Shown here in pieces: positions 9,540 to 17,989 of a DNA stretch of 64,000 nucleotides. How positions within the stretch are numbered: position 1 is the first letter of the stretch; the number at the start of each line of letters is the position of its first letter. Source of the stretch: Sulfurospirillum oryzae (GTDB taxonomy: Bacteria; Campylobacterota; Campylobacteria; Campylobacterales; Sulfurospirillaceae); NCBI RefSeq assembly GCF_025770725.1, contig NZ_JANZKZ010000002.1:372001-436000 (forward strand), read 5' to 3'. Below the pieces are notes generated by a model that was not told the origin of the DNA, did no database searches, and saw only the letters and a list, made by a program, of their open reading frames with translations. The position numbers and the translations under genes are program-made.

Positions 9540-10037
9540 TTGACTATACAAAAAAATTGTATTGTAACCCTCGACTACACTGTTTTCGACACTGAGAACA
9601 ACCTTTTGGACAGTGGTGCTCAATCACTTGTCTATCTGCATGGCGGCTATGGCGATATATTTGAAAAAATTGAAAAAGCGTTAGAAGGCAAGAGTGTTGG
9701 AGAAAGCATTCACATTCAACTTTCCCCAAAAGAAGCCTTTGGTGAGTATAGACAAGAGTTAGTGCTCATTGAAGATCGTAGCCAGTTTGAAGATGATTTA
9801 GAAGTAGGGCAAAATGTTGAAATGGTCTTTAGTGAAGATGATGACGATGAAATTATGCTGGCTTATACGGTTATCGATATTTTAGAAGATCGCGTTATTT
9901 TAGATGCAAACCATCCTCTTGCTGGTGTAACAATCATTTTTGATGGAACCGTCATTGGTATAAGAGAAGCTACGAGTGATGAGATTGAGCAAAGACTCCT
10001 CACTCAAGAAGAGTCCTTATTTGCAATGCAAAATTAG
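9540..10037 (+). CDS. slyD: FKBP-type peptidyl-prolyl isomerase, SlyD-like
   Basis: A cytoplasmic prolyl isomerase/chaperone of 165 residues. It shows the split FKBP fold of SlyD: N-terminal CIVTLDYTVFD, then YLHGGYGDIFEKIEKALEGKSVGE, the AFGEYRQELV segment leading into the flap (insert-in-flap) chaperone domain, and NHPLAGVTIIFDGTVIGIREAT at the end. The His/Cys-rich metal-binding tail of E. coli SlyD is absent. The start is TTG at 9540 with AAGGA 6 nt upstream. The gene overlaps the convergent ppsA by 4 nt. Confidence 0.88.
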   Translation: MTIQKNCIVTLDYTVFDTENNLLDSGAQSLVYLHGGYGDIFEKIEKALEGKSVGESIHIQLSPKEAFGEYRQELVLIEDRSQFEDDLEVGQNVEMVFSEDDDDEIMLAYTVIDILEDRVILDANHPLAGVTIIFDGTVIGIREATSDEIEQRLLTQEESLFAMQN

Positions 10038-12415
10038 CGTAAACTCTCTTCCAAATTTTCAACCACTTGGTGCATTTTATAGAGTGAATCAGGGTTGAGA
10101 GAGATCGAATCTATCCCATTTTTCACTAAAAACTCTGTAATTTCAGGGTAATCAGAAGGTGCTTGCCCGCAAATACCGATGTATTTTCCTCTAGCTTTGC
10201 ACGCAGCTATTGCCATTTTAAGCATTATTGTTACTGCATCATTGCGCTCATTAAAAATATGAGCGATTTGTCCGCTCTCCCTATCGACACCTAAAACAAG
10301 CTGTGTAAGATCGTTTGAGCCAATGGAATAACCATCAAAGATTTTTAGAAACTGATCGGCGATGATGACATTGGCCGGTATCTCGCACATGGCATAAATT
10401 TGTAGCCCATTAATGCCTTGCACTAAGCCTTGAGCATTCATAATGTCAATAACTTTTTGCCCTTCTTCGGGTGTGCGAACAAATGGAATCATAATGATGA
10501 CGTTGGTAAGCCCCATATCATCTCGTACGCGTTTGAGCGCTTCACATTCCAACGCATACGCCTCTTTATAACTTTCATCATAGTATCTGCTTGCACCTCT
10601 GAAGCCTATCATAGGGTTTTCTTCCTCGGCTTCGTAAGCAAGACCTCCAAGCATATTGCGGTATTCGTTGCTTTTAAAATCGCTGGTACGAATGATGACA
10701 GGTTTGGGGTAAAATGCTGCGGCAATCATACCAACACCTTCGCTGATCTTTTGAAGAAAAAACTCTTTAGCATCGGTGTAAGGGTTCATAAAAGCCTTAA
10801 TAGCTTCTTCATCTTGCACAGGGCTTCCCTTGTGCATATTCACGAGTGCCATCGGATGAGCATTAATGGAATGCGTCATTATGAACTCCATCCGTGCAAG
10901 CCCTACACCATCATTCGGCATTTTAGCAAGATTAAACGCTTCAGCGGGATTGCCCACATTCATCATCAGTTTGGTCTTTGTATGCTTTAAAGAACTGAGG
11001 TCTATCGTTTTACATGTAAAGGCAATTTCACCCTCGTATATGTGTCCTTCATCGCCATCAGCGCAACTAACGGTTACTTTTTGAGTATTGCTCAGTACTT
11101 CAGTCGCATTACCACAACCAACCACTGCTGGCACACCGATTTCACGCGCAACAATAGCAGCATGACACGTTCTGCTACCTCGATTTGTAACAACGGCTGA
11201 AGCCTTTTTCATGATAGGTTCCCAATCAGGATTGGTCGTATCGGCAACCAAAACATTACCTTCTTTAAAGAGAGCAAATTCTGAGGTATTATGAATGACT
11301 TTGACTTCGCCACTGCCTATTTTATCGCCGACGGCACGACCAGAGGTGATAAGCTTCAAATCTTTGGTGCTACTCAAGGCGTATTTTTCGATGGAGATGT
11401 TATTTTGGAGTTTACTTTGAACCGTCTCTGGACGTGCTTGGACGATGTAGAGTTTGCCATCAAGGCCATCTTTTGCCCACTCAATATCCATCGGACGTTT
11501 ATAGTACTCTTCAATAATCAGTGCTTGATGCGCTAAAATCAACACTTCTGTATCACTGATCGAAAAATGTTTTTGCTCTTCTTCTGTTGTGGGCACATTG
11601 ATAGTATGGGCTTCATCGCTATAAAGCATTTTCTCTTTTTTACTGCCTAGTGAACGTTTTAAAATGGTATTGAGCCCTTTTTTAAGGGTTGGTTTAAAGA
11701 CGAAGAACTCATCGGCATTAACCTTGCCACTTACCACATTTTCGCCCAGTCCCCAGATAGAATTGATTAAGATGAGATTTTCAGAGCCACTCTCAGTGTC
11801 GATGGTAAAGATGACACCACTGCTGGACATATCACTTCGCACCATTTTTTGAACACCGACTGAGAGAGCGACTTTAAAATGGTCAAATCCACGACTTGTT
11901 CGATAACTAATGGCACGATCCATAAATAACGAAGCGTAGCAACGCTTTACACACTCTAAAAGCTTCTCTGACGTGTTAATGTTCAAAAAGGTCTCTTGTT
12001 GTCCTGCAAAGCTAGCATCGGGTAGATCTTCAGCAGTTCCTGATGAGCGCACGGCAACGTCGATGTTTTCTGAGCTATATTCTTGAGAGAGCATGTGGTA
12101 AGCACTTTTTAGCTCTTTGATAAGCTGTTCAGGAAGTGTTGATGCCAAGATAAGTTCACGAATGGCACGACCACGTTCTTGAAGCGAAAGGGTATCGGAA
12201 ATATCTAAACCTTCTAAAAGCTTTTCGATCTTTTCTTTAATGCCATTTTCTTTGAGTAACAGGTGGTAAGCCTCGCTGGTTGTCGCAAAACCATTGGGGA
12301 TTTTGATACCTTTGGTCGATAGCTTTTGGTACATTTCACCCAAACTAGCATTTTTGCCGCCAACAAGGGGAATATCGCCGATATGAAGTTCATTGAAGAA
12401 ACGAATAAAACGCAT
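10034..12415 (-). CDS. ppsA: Phosphoenolpyruvate synthase (pyruvate, water dikinase)
   Basis: Makes PEP from pyruvate, ATP and water for gluconeogenesis. Length 793, as usual. The N-terminal ATP-grasp domain begins IPLVGGKNASLGEMYQ and has VRSSGTAEDLPDASFAGQQE. The central swivelling domain carries the phosphohistidine in SRTCHAAIVAREIGVPAVVG (about residue 417). The C-terminal TIM barrel has MIPFVRTPEEG, GSNDLTQLVLGVDR and the catalytic Cys in GICGQAPS. A TTACATGTAA copy at 11010 encodes TCK in the linker. Its stop overlaps that of slyD. Confidence 0.96.
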   Translation of the reverse strand: MRFIRFFNELHIGDIPLVGGKNASLGEMYQKLSTKGIKIPNGFATTSEAYHLLLKENGIKEKIEKLLEGLDISDTLSLQERGRAIRELILASTLPEQLIKELKSAYHMLSQEYSSENIDVAVRSSGTAEDLPDASFAGQQETFLNINTSEKLLECVKRCYASLFMDRAISYRTSRGFDHFKVALSVGVQKMVRSDMSSSGVIFTIDTESGSENLILINSIWGLGENVVSGKVNADEFFVFKPTLKKGLNTILKRSLGSKKEKMLYSDEAHTINVPTTEEEQKHFSISDTEVLILAHQALIIEEYYKRPMDIEWAKDGLDGKLYIVQARPETVQSKLQNNISIEKYALSSTKDLKLITSGRAVGDKIGSGEVKVIHNTSEFALFKEGNVLVADTTNPDWEPIMKKASAVVTNRGSRTCHAAIVAREIGVPAVVGCGNATEVLSNTQKVTVSCADGDEGHIYEGEIAFTCKTIDLSSLKHTKTKLMMNVGNPAEAFNLAKMPNDGVGLARMEFIMTHSINAHPMALVNMHKGSPVQDEEAIKAFMNPYTDAKEFFLQKISEGVGMIAAAFYPKPVIIRTSDFKSNEYRNMLGGLAYEAEEENPMIGFRGASRYYDESYKEAYALECEALKRVRDDMGLTNVIIMIPFVRTPEEGQKVIDIMNAQGLVQGINGLQIYAMCEIPANVIIADQFLKIFDGYSIGSNDLTQLVLGVDRESGQIAHIFNERNDAVTIMLKMAIAACKARGKYIGICGQAPSDYPEITEFLVKNGIDSISLNPDSLYKMHQVVENLEESLR

Positions 12416-12501
12416 AATAACCTCCCATACGAAAAGTTATACCTATGGTAGCACAAATTATAATTAAGAGTGCTATAAAAAAGAGATTACATGTAAGAGT
12501 G

Positions 12502-12534
12502 AAAAAGTCCACAACAAAAGCTAGTGGACTTTTT
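12502..12534 (-). terminator. Bidirectional-looking terminator downstream of the MipA-like gene
   Basis: AAAAAGTCCAC (12502-12512) pairs with GTGGACTTTTT (12524-12534). It lies 22 nt past the stop of the outer-membrane protein gene, and T-runs follow on both strands. Confidence 0.85.
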
Positions 12535-12555
12535 TAGATGAGGGAATAACGTATT

Positions 12556-13296
12556 TTAGGGCAAGAATGTATACATGATAGACAAATACCCAGCCACTTG
12601 GTAATGGTCATCTACAATAGGGCTTTTATAGATCGTTTTGTCAAATTTTTTGTATTCGACATTCGCAATGATTGACCATGTCTCGCTAAAGGCAAAGATT
12701 TGTGTTAAACCAATAAAGGGGTTGATCGCACCATCTGCATGGTAGCTTGGTCGTGCAAAGGTTGCCTCTTTTGCTTTAACACCGTAGTAATAATTGCTTT
12801 TCTTATCACTGAGGTATTCTGCGCCAGCATAGAGGGATAAACCTGAATTTTCTGTCTCTAAAAGAGTGTAGTTATACGCGGTATTGATAGTGTAGCCATC
12901 TGTAGTACCGCTGACATCACGCGAAACCGTACCGCTTAAAAAGCTATTCTCAAAATTGTATTTCATTCGAAGACCGCCTTCTAAGGACATATTGCGATTG
13001 TCCATACCTTTTAAGTCATTACTATCTTTACTTTTATAGCCTGCCAGTACGGGAAGTAGGATAACTCCAACTTGTAACGTTTTGGTATCGTAAAAGTTAT
13101 ATCCCATATTAATGCCTTCAATAAAAGCGCTTTTGTACGTAAGCTCAATATCAGGCAAGGGTATCGTAACACTTGAAACGCCTTTATAGGGGCTTGTACT
13201 GGTTGAGACACCAACACCTACTTGCAAGGAAGGATCATCTGTTGCATATAAATGTGTGAGTAAAACAGATAGCAATAGAATAAGCTTATTTTTCAT
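12556..13296 (-). CDS. MipA/OmpV-family outer-membrane protein
   Basis: A 246-residue predicted beta-barrel. An N-terminal signal peptide (MKNKLILLLSVLLTHLYA) is followed by alternating strand patterns and a C-terminal aromatic-ending strand (YLSIMYTFLP). DPSLQVGVGVSTSTSPYKG and the later barrel segments match the MipA/OmpV family (outer-membrane proteins linked to MltA in E. coli). I chose the ATG at 13296 behind GGAGA; a TTG two codons upstream is also open. It is divergent from an AraC-type regulator at 13433, a plausible but unproven controller. Confidence 0.78.
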   Translation of the reverse strand: MKNKLILLLSVLLTHLYATDDPSLQVGVGVSTSTSPYKGVSSVTIPLPDIELTYKSAFIEGINMGYNFYDTKTLQVGVILLPVLAGYKSKDSNDLKGMDNRNMSLEGGLRMKYNFENSFLSGTVSRDVSGTTDGYTINTAYNYTLLETENSGLSLYAGAEYLSDKKSNYYYGVKAKEATFARPSYHADGAINPFIGLTQIFAFSETWSIIANVEYKKFDKTIYKSPIVDDHYQVAGYLSIMYTFLP

Positions 13297-13328
13297 TATC
13301 AAATCTCCGTCTTAGTTTGAATGCGGAA

Positions 13329-13340
13329 ATTGTATACAAT
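13329..13340. promoter_or_regulatory. Perfect 12-bp palindrome between mipA-like and araC-like genes
   Basis: ATTGTATACAAT is a perfect dyad in the 136-bp divergent intergenic region. Its position, 33 bp from the MipA-like start and 93 bp from the regulator start, fits an operator. AraC proteins more often use direct repeats, so the binding protein is unknown. Confidence 0.4.
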
Positions 13341-13432
13341 AGCAATGTCTTTTTTATAGTAAAAAAGCGAACTCTTGATGTCAATTTTTAGTATATAATT
13401 CGATGATTTTTTGAGCTTTTTGAAGGAATAAT

Positions 13433-14317
13433 ATGTTTTTAGATACGGGAATGCCACCGCATGGTGATTACGCCAAAGCATTTCCAAAAAATCCAGCTCT
13501 TTTGCCTTATATCCATTCGTATGTCTCTATTATCAGTGAAGTAGAAGATACGAATGAGCAGTATATTACACGCTTTTTCCCATCTTTCATGACGCAGTTT
13601 GTTTTTGATTTTTACGGAAGTCTGAATGAAGTTCTTGAAGAAGGAAGTGTCCAACTGGACATTGACAAAGGAACCTATGTTAAAAGTGGCATTGGAACAT
13701 GGATGGACTTTTTTCAAAAAGAGAGTTTAGCCTCTAAGCGATTGGTGAAAAGCTTTAAAGTGACGCTTTATCCGCATGTTCTCTATGAAGTGTTTGGAAT
13801 TTCTCCTTTTGAAATTAAAGATGAATCTTTGAGTATCTGTGATATCTGGGGGAAAGAAGAGGGTGAATTTCTTTTTGAAGAGTTAGAGGCAATGGGTACA
13901 GCAGAAGCAATGATTGCTGTATTTGAGCGCTACTTTATAAAACAGTTATCGAAGAAACATCTTTTCCCAAAAAATATTTCACCTTATCTTATGGAAGGAC
14001 ACGCCTATCCAACGTTAAAAACATTATCTAAAGAGTGTGGCTATAGTGAACGATGGATACAAAAACAGTATCTTGAAGTCTTTGGTGAATCGTTTAAACA
14101 TATACAAAACAATGTACGTTTTATCAAAACATTACGATTGATGAATAGCGCTGTTTTAAGAGGAGAAAGTAACCTGAAATTTGCTTCTATAGCGTATCAA
14201 TGTGATTATTTTGATCAAACTCATTTTATTAAAGAGTTTAAAAAATTTACAGGGCTAACACCCTCGTATTATTTTCATACATTTAGAGAAAAAATTCCAC
14301 TTTCATGGCTATGGTGA
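13433..14317 (+). CDS. AraC-family transcriptional regulator
   Basis: 294 residues. The C-terminal third (about 190-285) has the double helix-turn-helix of AraC proteins: TLKTLSKECGYSERWIQKQYLEVFG, then FASIAYQCDYFDQTHFIKEFKKFTGLTPSYY. The N-terminal region (about 10-160, starting PALLPYIHSYVSII) resembles the sensor-like domain found in AraC proteins without a cupin; its ligand is unknown. ATG with AAGGAATA just upstream. Divergent from the MipA/OmpV-type gene, so it may control that gene and itself. Confidence 0.85.
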   Translation: MFLDTGMPPHGDYAKAFPKNPALLPYIHSYVSIISEVEDTNEQYITRFFPSFMTQFVFDFYGSLNEVLEEGSVQLDIDKGTYVKSGIGTWMDFFQKESLASKRLVKSFKVTLYPHVLYEVFGISPFEIKDESLSICDIWGKEEGEFLFEELEAMGTAEAMIAVFERYFIKQLSKKHLFPKNISPYLMEGHAYPTLKTLSKECGYSERWIQKQYLEVFGESFKHIQNNVRFIKTLRLMNSAVLRGESNLKFASIAYQCDYFDQTHFIKEFKKFTGLTPSYYFHTFREKIPLSWLW

Positions 14318-14335
14318 AGTTTTCAAGTAAGAAAA

Positions 14336-14413
14336 TGGTCGGAGTGACAGGACTCGAACCTGCGACCTCTACCACCCCAAGGTAGCGCGCTAGCCAGGCT
14401 GCGCTACACCCCG
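14336..14413 (-). tRNA. tRNA-Pro (anticodon TGG)
   Basis: On the minus strand CGGGGTG pairs with CACTCCG, discriminator A, and encoded CCA (14338-14336). The anticodon stem GCTAC/GTGGT region encloses CTTGGGG (anticodon TGG), and the T-arm is GCAGGTTCGAGTCCTGT. About 78 nt. It lies between the AraC-type gene and the radical SAM gene, on the opposite strand. Confidence 0.95.
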
Positions 14414-14528
14414 ACACATTTAAGAATTTGGATTTTAACCAAGATAACCAAAAAGTTTTATTATAATAGAGAGATCAATATTGAACAGATATATGAATCG
14501 TTTTTATACAAATCAACAATGGTACTTC

Positions 14529-16043
14529 ATGAAAGAAATTCTCTTAACCACCTTTAACGCGCGTTATACGCATACTTCCATTGCACAACGTTACCTCTTT
14601 GCGAATCTTGAAGAGCTTCAAGGCAGAGCAAAAATCTTAGAGTTTGTCATCAACACTCAAGTTGTCGATGCCGCAGAAGAAATCCTTAGTTATAATCCAA
14701 AAATTGTAGGCATTGGAGCGTATATTTGGAATGCGTTGGAAGTGCAAGAGCTTATAACCATTCTTAAAAAAGTAGCACCGCATGTTCTCATCATTTTGGG
14801 AGGACCAGAAGCGAGCCATTTTCCTCACAGAGTTGATTTTAGTGGAGCAGACTACATCATCCAAGGGGAGGGTGACATCACCTTTTATGCACTATGCAAA
14901 GCACTTCTTGAAGGCAATAAACCGAATGAGCGCGTCATCAAAGCACCTATGGTTGACTTAAATGCCATCAAACTTCCCTATGATTATTACACAGACCACG
15001 ACATCCAAAATCGTTACTGTTATGTCGAAGCTAGTCGTGGATGTCCCTTTACGTGCGAGTTTTGCCTCTCATCGGCTGATAAAAAAGTACGCGATATAGA
15101 GATAACACGTTTCATAGGTGAACTGGAAAAACTTTGGCAAAGAGGAGTTCGAAATTTCAAGTTTATAGACCGAACTTTCAACCTAAGCATTGAAAATGCA
15201 ACAAAGCTTTTGGACTTTTTTCTCTCAAAAACAGAAGAATACTTTGTCCATTTTGAAGTGATACCTGACCATTTTCCAAGCTCCATTAGAGAGAAAATAG
15301 CACAGTTTCCTCCTGCTGCACTGCAGCTTGAAGTGGGCATACAAACGCTTGATGCTGAGATTTCCAAAAACATACATAGACGACTCAATATCCCAAAAAT
15401 CGAAGACAACCTTGCTTTTTTACAACAGCAAACCCATGCACATTTACATGTAGATTTGATTATCGGTTTACCAGGGGAAAGTTTAGAGGGTTTTGGGTGC
15501 AATTTAGACAAGCTCCATTCCCTTACACAGTGTGAAATTCAAATAGGCATCCTCAAAAAGCTCTCTGGTACAACCATCTCAAGGCATGATGAAATCTATG
15601 GCATGGTGTACTCAGATAAACCGCCTTATGACATTTTGCAAAATGATCTTATCTCGTTTAAACAGATGCAAAAGATGAAGCGTTTTGCTCGTTTTTGGGA
15701 TATGGTCTACAACAGCGGTAATTTTAAAAAGAGTGCAACACATATATGGCGTGAAGGAAAAGTATACGAAGGTTTTTATGCGTTTAGTGAATGGCTATAC
15801 CAACAAACAGAATCCACATGGCAGATTTCACTGGATCGTTTAGCGCAACTCATTTTTCGTTACCTTTGTGAAGAGATGGGGCACGAAGAAGAGCGTATCA
15901 AAGCGATGCTGATTGAAGATATTATGACGGTACGTGGTCGCAAGATGCCTTCGTTTTTGCGCGAAAATTATGTGCCTAATGTTGAGCAAAAAGAGGGAAG
16001 CGCAAAGCTCAATAAACGTCAGTTAAAACATGCCACAGTATAA
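14529..16043 (+). CDS. B12-binding domain radical SAM protein (DUF4080-type)
   Basis: Two modules are visible: an N-terminal cobalamin-binding Rossmann-like domain (about residues 1-125, with IVGIGAYIW and LGGPEASHF) and a radical SAM barrel with the cluster motif CPFTCEFC (CxxxCxxC, about residue 176) and a GLPGES turn. The C-terminal part fits DUF4080 proteins. The reaction is unknown; relatives are thought to act as methylases or in cofactor or tRNA modification. I chose the ATG at 14529 (MKEILLTTFNARYTHTS), where family similarity begins; the frame is open upstream to a TTG at 14481. A motif variant TTTACATGTAG lies at 15443. Confidence 0.82.
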   Translation: MKEILLTTFNARYTHTSIAQRYLFANLEELQGRAKILEFVINTQVVDAAEEILSYNPKIVGIGAYIWNALEVQELITILKKVAPHVLIILGGPEASHFPHRVDFSGADYIIQGEGDITFYALCKALLEGNKPNERVIKAPMVDLNAIKLPYDYYTDHDIQNRYCYVEASRGCPFTCEFCLSSADKKVRDIEITRFIGELEKLWQRGVRNFKFIDRTFNLSIENATKLLDFFLSKTEEYFVHFEVIPDHFPSSIREKIAQFPPAALQLEVGIQTLDAEISKNIHRRLNIPKIEDNLAFLQQQTHAHLHVDLIIGLPGESLEGFGCNLDKLHSLTQCEIQIGILKKLSGTTISRHDEIYGMVYSDKPPYDILQNDLISFKQMQKMKRFARFWDMVYNSGNFKKSATHIWREGKVYEGFYAFSEWLYQQTESTWQISLDRLAQLIFRYLCEEMGHEEERIKAMLIEDIMTVRGRKMPSFLRENYVPNVEQKEGSAKLNKRQLKHATV

Positions 16044-16067
16044 TGGCGATTTTTTCAAGGAGAGAGA

Positions 16068-16778
16068 ATGAAAATTGATAAAAGTTGGTGGACAGACATT
16101 ATTAGTGTTTTGTTTATTGTGGTTTCGTTTGTGTTGCCAGAGCCTTATGCGCATTGGTCACTTCTAACAGGACTTTTTGCCTTTTCAGGTGCGATAACGA
16201 ATCAAATCGCGATTCACATGTTGTTTGAAAAAGTACCTTTTTTGTATGGTAGCGGTGTGATTCAGCTTCAGTTTGAGGCGTTTAAAGCTTCGATTAAAAA
16301 CTTGATGATGGATCAGTTTTTTACCAAAGAGCAGTTGGATGCTTTTTTTGCCAAAGAGGAAAAAACACTTGATTTAAGCCCAGTGATTGCCGAAGTGGAC
16401 TTTTCACCTGCCTTTGATGCGCTTACCAAAACCGTTATGGAGTCATCTTTTGGGGGAATGCTTGGTATGTTTGGAGGTGCGAGCGCATTAGAGGGGCTTA
16501 GAGCACCTTTTAGTGAGAAACTCAAAGATTCTATCATCGAAATCAGTGAAAGTAATGTATTTCAACAAAAAATAGCACAAACCATACAAAATTCATCACT
16601 TAGTGATGATATGCTCATTACCATAGAGCAAATGATTGATGCAAGGCTAAATGAGCTGACGCCTCAAATGGTTAAAGAGATCGTTCAGAATTTTATCAAA
16701 GATCATTTAGGCTGGTTAGTGGTTTGGGGTGGATTTTTTGGTGCATTAATTGGTCTTCTTTCAACATTAGTTTTATAA
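16068..16778 (+). CDS. DUF445 family membrane protein
   Basis: 236 residues with hydrophobic helices at the N-terminus (about 10-45, including ITNQIAIHMLFEK, typical of DUF445/YheB proteins) and one at the C-terminus (LGWLVVWGGFFGALIGLLS). The middle is a helical soluble region. Shorter than many DUF445 members (400 or more). It follows the radical SAM gene by 24 nt with an AAGGAGAG site, so the two are probably co-transcribed. Biochemical role unknown. Confidence 0.78.
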   Translation: MKIDKSWWTDIISVLFIVVSFVLPEPYAHWSLLTGLFAFSGAITNQIAIHMLFEKVPFLYGSGVIQLQFEAFKASIKNLMMDQFFTKEQLDAFFAKEEKTLDLSPVIAEVDFSPAFDALTKTVMESSFGGMLGMFGGASALEGLRAPFSEKLKDSIIEISESNVFQQKIAQTIQNSSLSDDMLITIEQMIDARLNELTPQMVKEIVQNFIKDHLGWLVVWGGFFGALIGLLSTLVL

Positions 16779-16861
16779 GTACTCAAAAGGGTTGTTTTAA
16801 CGAATTTAAAAAGTAAAATATATATAATTTTACATAAAATAATACATATTAAAGAGGTTTT

Positions 16862-17965
16862 ATGGAGTGTTCGTATTTTGGAAAGTGTGGCAGTTGTACG
16901 CTTTATACAATGGACTATAACGCGCAGTGTGCGCATAAACAAGAGGTTATGCGTACGCTATTTGCACCTTTACATGTAAAAGAGTTTGACTTCTTTGCAT
17001 CACCCTCAGAACACTACCGTGGACGCTCTGAATTTCGCATTTGGAAAGAGGGCGATACGATCAGTTATGCTATGGGCGCTGTCGATAAAAAAGGTGCTGT
17101 GTGTATTGATGTCTGTCCTAAAGTTGAGATGAAAATTTACACTTTGATGCCCAAGCTTTTAAAGCAAATCGAAAGTTCACCATTACTTCGTGAAAAGCTT
17201 TTTGCCATAGAATTTTTGGCCTCCTCTGAACATCTTTTAGTGACTCTTATTTATCACAAGCCTTTACATGTAGAATGGGACAATGAAGCTAAAATGCTTG
17301 AGCAAATGTTTGGCATTTTTGTCATTGGCAGAAGCCGTGGCATCAAGCGTGTACTGACGCAAGATTTTGTAGAAGATCGTTTTGATATTGCCAGTAAAAC
17401 TTATCGTTACCACATTATTGAAGGAGGCTTTTCCCAACCCAATCGTTTGATGAATCAAAAGATGATTAGCTGGGTTTTAAGCCATCTTGAAAACTGTGAA
17501 GATTTGTTAGAGCTTTACTGCGGTTATGGCAATTTTACCATTCCAATGGCTGAAAACTTCAAAAAGGTTTTAGCTACTGAGATTTCTAAGACGTCTATTG
17601 CCTCAGCACTTCAAAACTGCAAGTTAAACGATACTCATAACATCACTTTTTTACGCATGAGTGCTGAAGAACTAACCTCTGCTTTAAAAAAAGAGCGTGA
17701 ATATAACCGCTTAAAGGGCATTAACCTTGATGATTACACTTTTTCGCATGTCTTTGTTGACCCGCCACGTTCTGGCATGGATGAAGCAAGCTTGGCGTTT
17801 ATCTCTCAGTTTGAGAATATCATCTACATTTCGTGCAACCCAGAGACGCTCAAGCGAGATTTGGAAATGCTTACATGTAACTATACCATAGAGCATTTTG
17901 CATTGTTTGATCAGTTTCCAAATACCGAACATTTGGAGTCTGGCGTCATTTTAAAACGAATCTAA
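16862..17965 (+). CDS. trmA: tRNA (uracil-5-)-methyltransferase TrmA
   Basis: SAM-dependent methylation of U54 in the tRNA T-loop. 367 residues. The N-terminal MECSYFGKCGSCTLY and central GGFSQPNRLMNQKM are typical of TrmA; the SAM site is LLELYCGYGNFTIPMA, then FVDPPRSGMD. The catalytic Cys lies in IYISCNPETLKRDL (about residue 324) and a Glu near the end (NTEHLESGVIL). The gene holds two exact TTACATGTAA copies (16970, 17871) and a variant at 17264. Its stop codon lies in the left arm of the terminator hairpin. Confidence 0.96.
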   Translation: MECSYFGKCGSCTLYTMDYNAQCAHKQEVMRTLFAPLHVKEFDFFASPSEHYRGRSEFRIWKEGDTISYAMGAVDKKGAVCIDVCPKVEMKIYTLMPKLLKQIESSPLLREKLFAIEFLASSEHLLVTLIYHKPLHVEWDNEAKMLEQMFGIFVIGRSRGIKRVLTQDFVEDRFDIASKTYRYHIIEGGFSQPNRLMNQKMISWVLSHLENCEDLLELYCGYGNFTIPMAENFKKVLATEISKTSIASALQNCKLNDTHNITFLRMSAEELTSALKKEREYNRLKGINLDDYTFSHVFVDPPRSGMDEASLAFISQFENIIYISCNPETLKRDLEMLTCNYTIEHFALFDQFPNTEHLESGVILKRI

Positions 17966-17989
17966 CCCTTTTACATGTAAAGGGTTAGA
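17961..17989. terminator. Shared bidirectional terminator of trmA and the chemoreceptor, centred on TTACATGTAA
   Basis: TCTAACCCTTTTACA pairs with TGTAAAGGGTTAGA (one unpaired T). The centre is TTACATGTAA (17971-17980). The TAA of trmA (17963-17965) lies in the left arm and the stop of the minus-strand chemoreceptor (17985-17987) in the right arm, so both genes end inside one hairpin. Confidence 0.85.

Noticed and set aside
10430-10990. 186-codon open frame on the plus strand
   Set aside because: Lies fully antisense to the well-supported ppsA gene, has no ribosome site and gives an unlikely composition.
15020-15511. 163-codon open frame on the minus strand
   Set aside because: Antisense shadow of the radical SAM gene; Ser/Lys-rich product typical of mirrored coding sequence.
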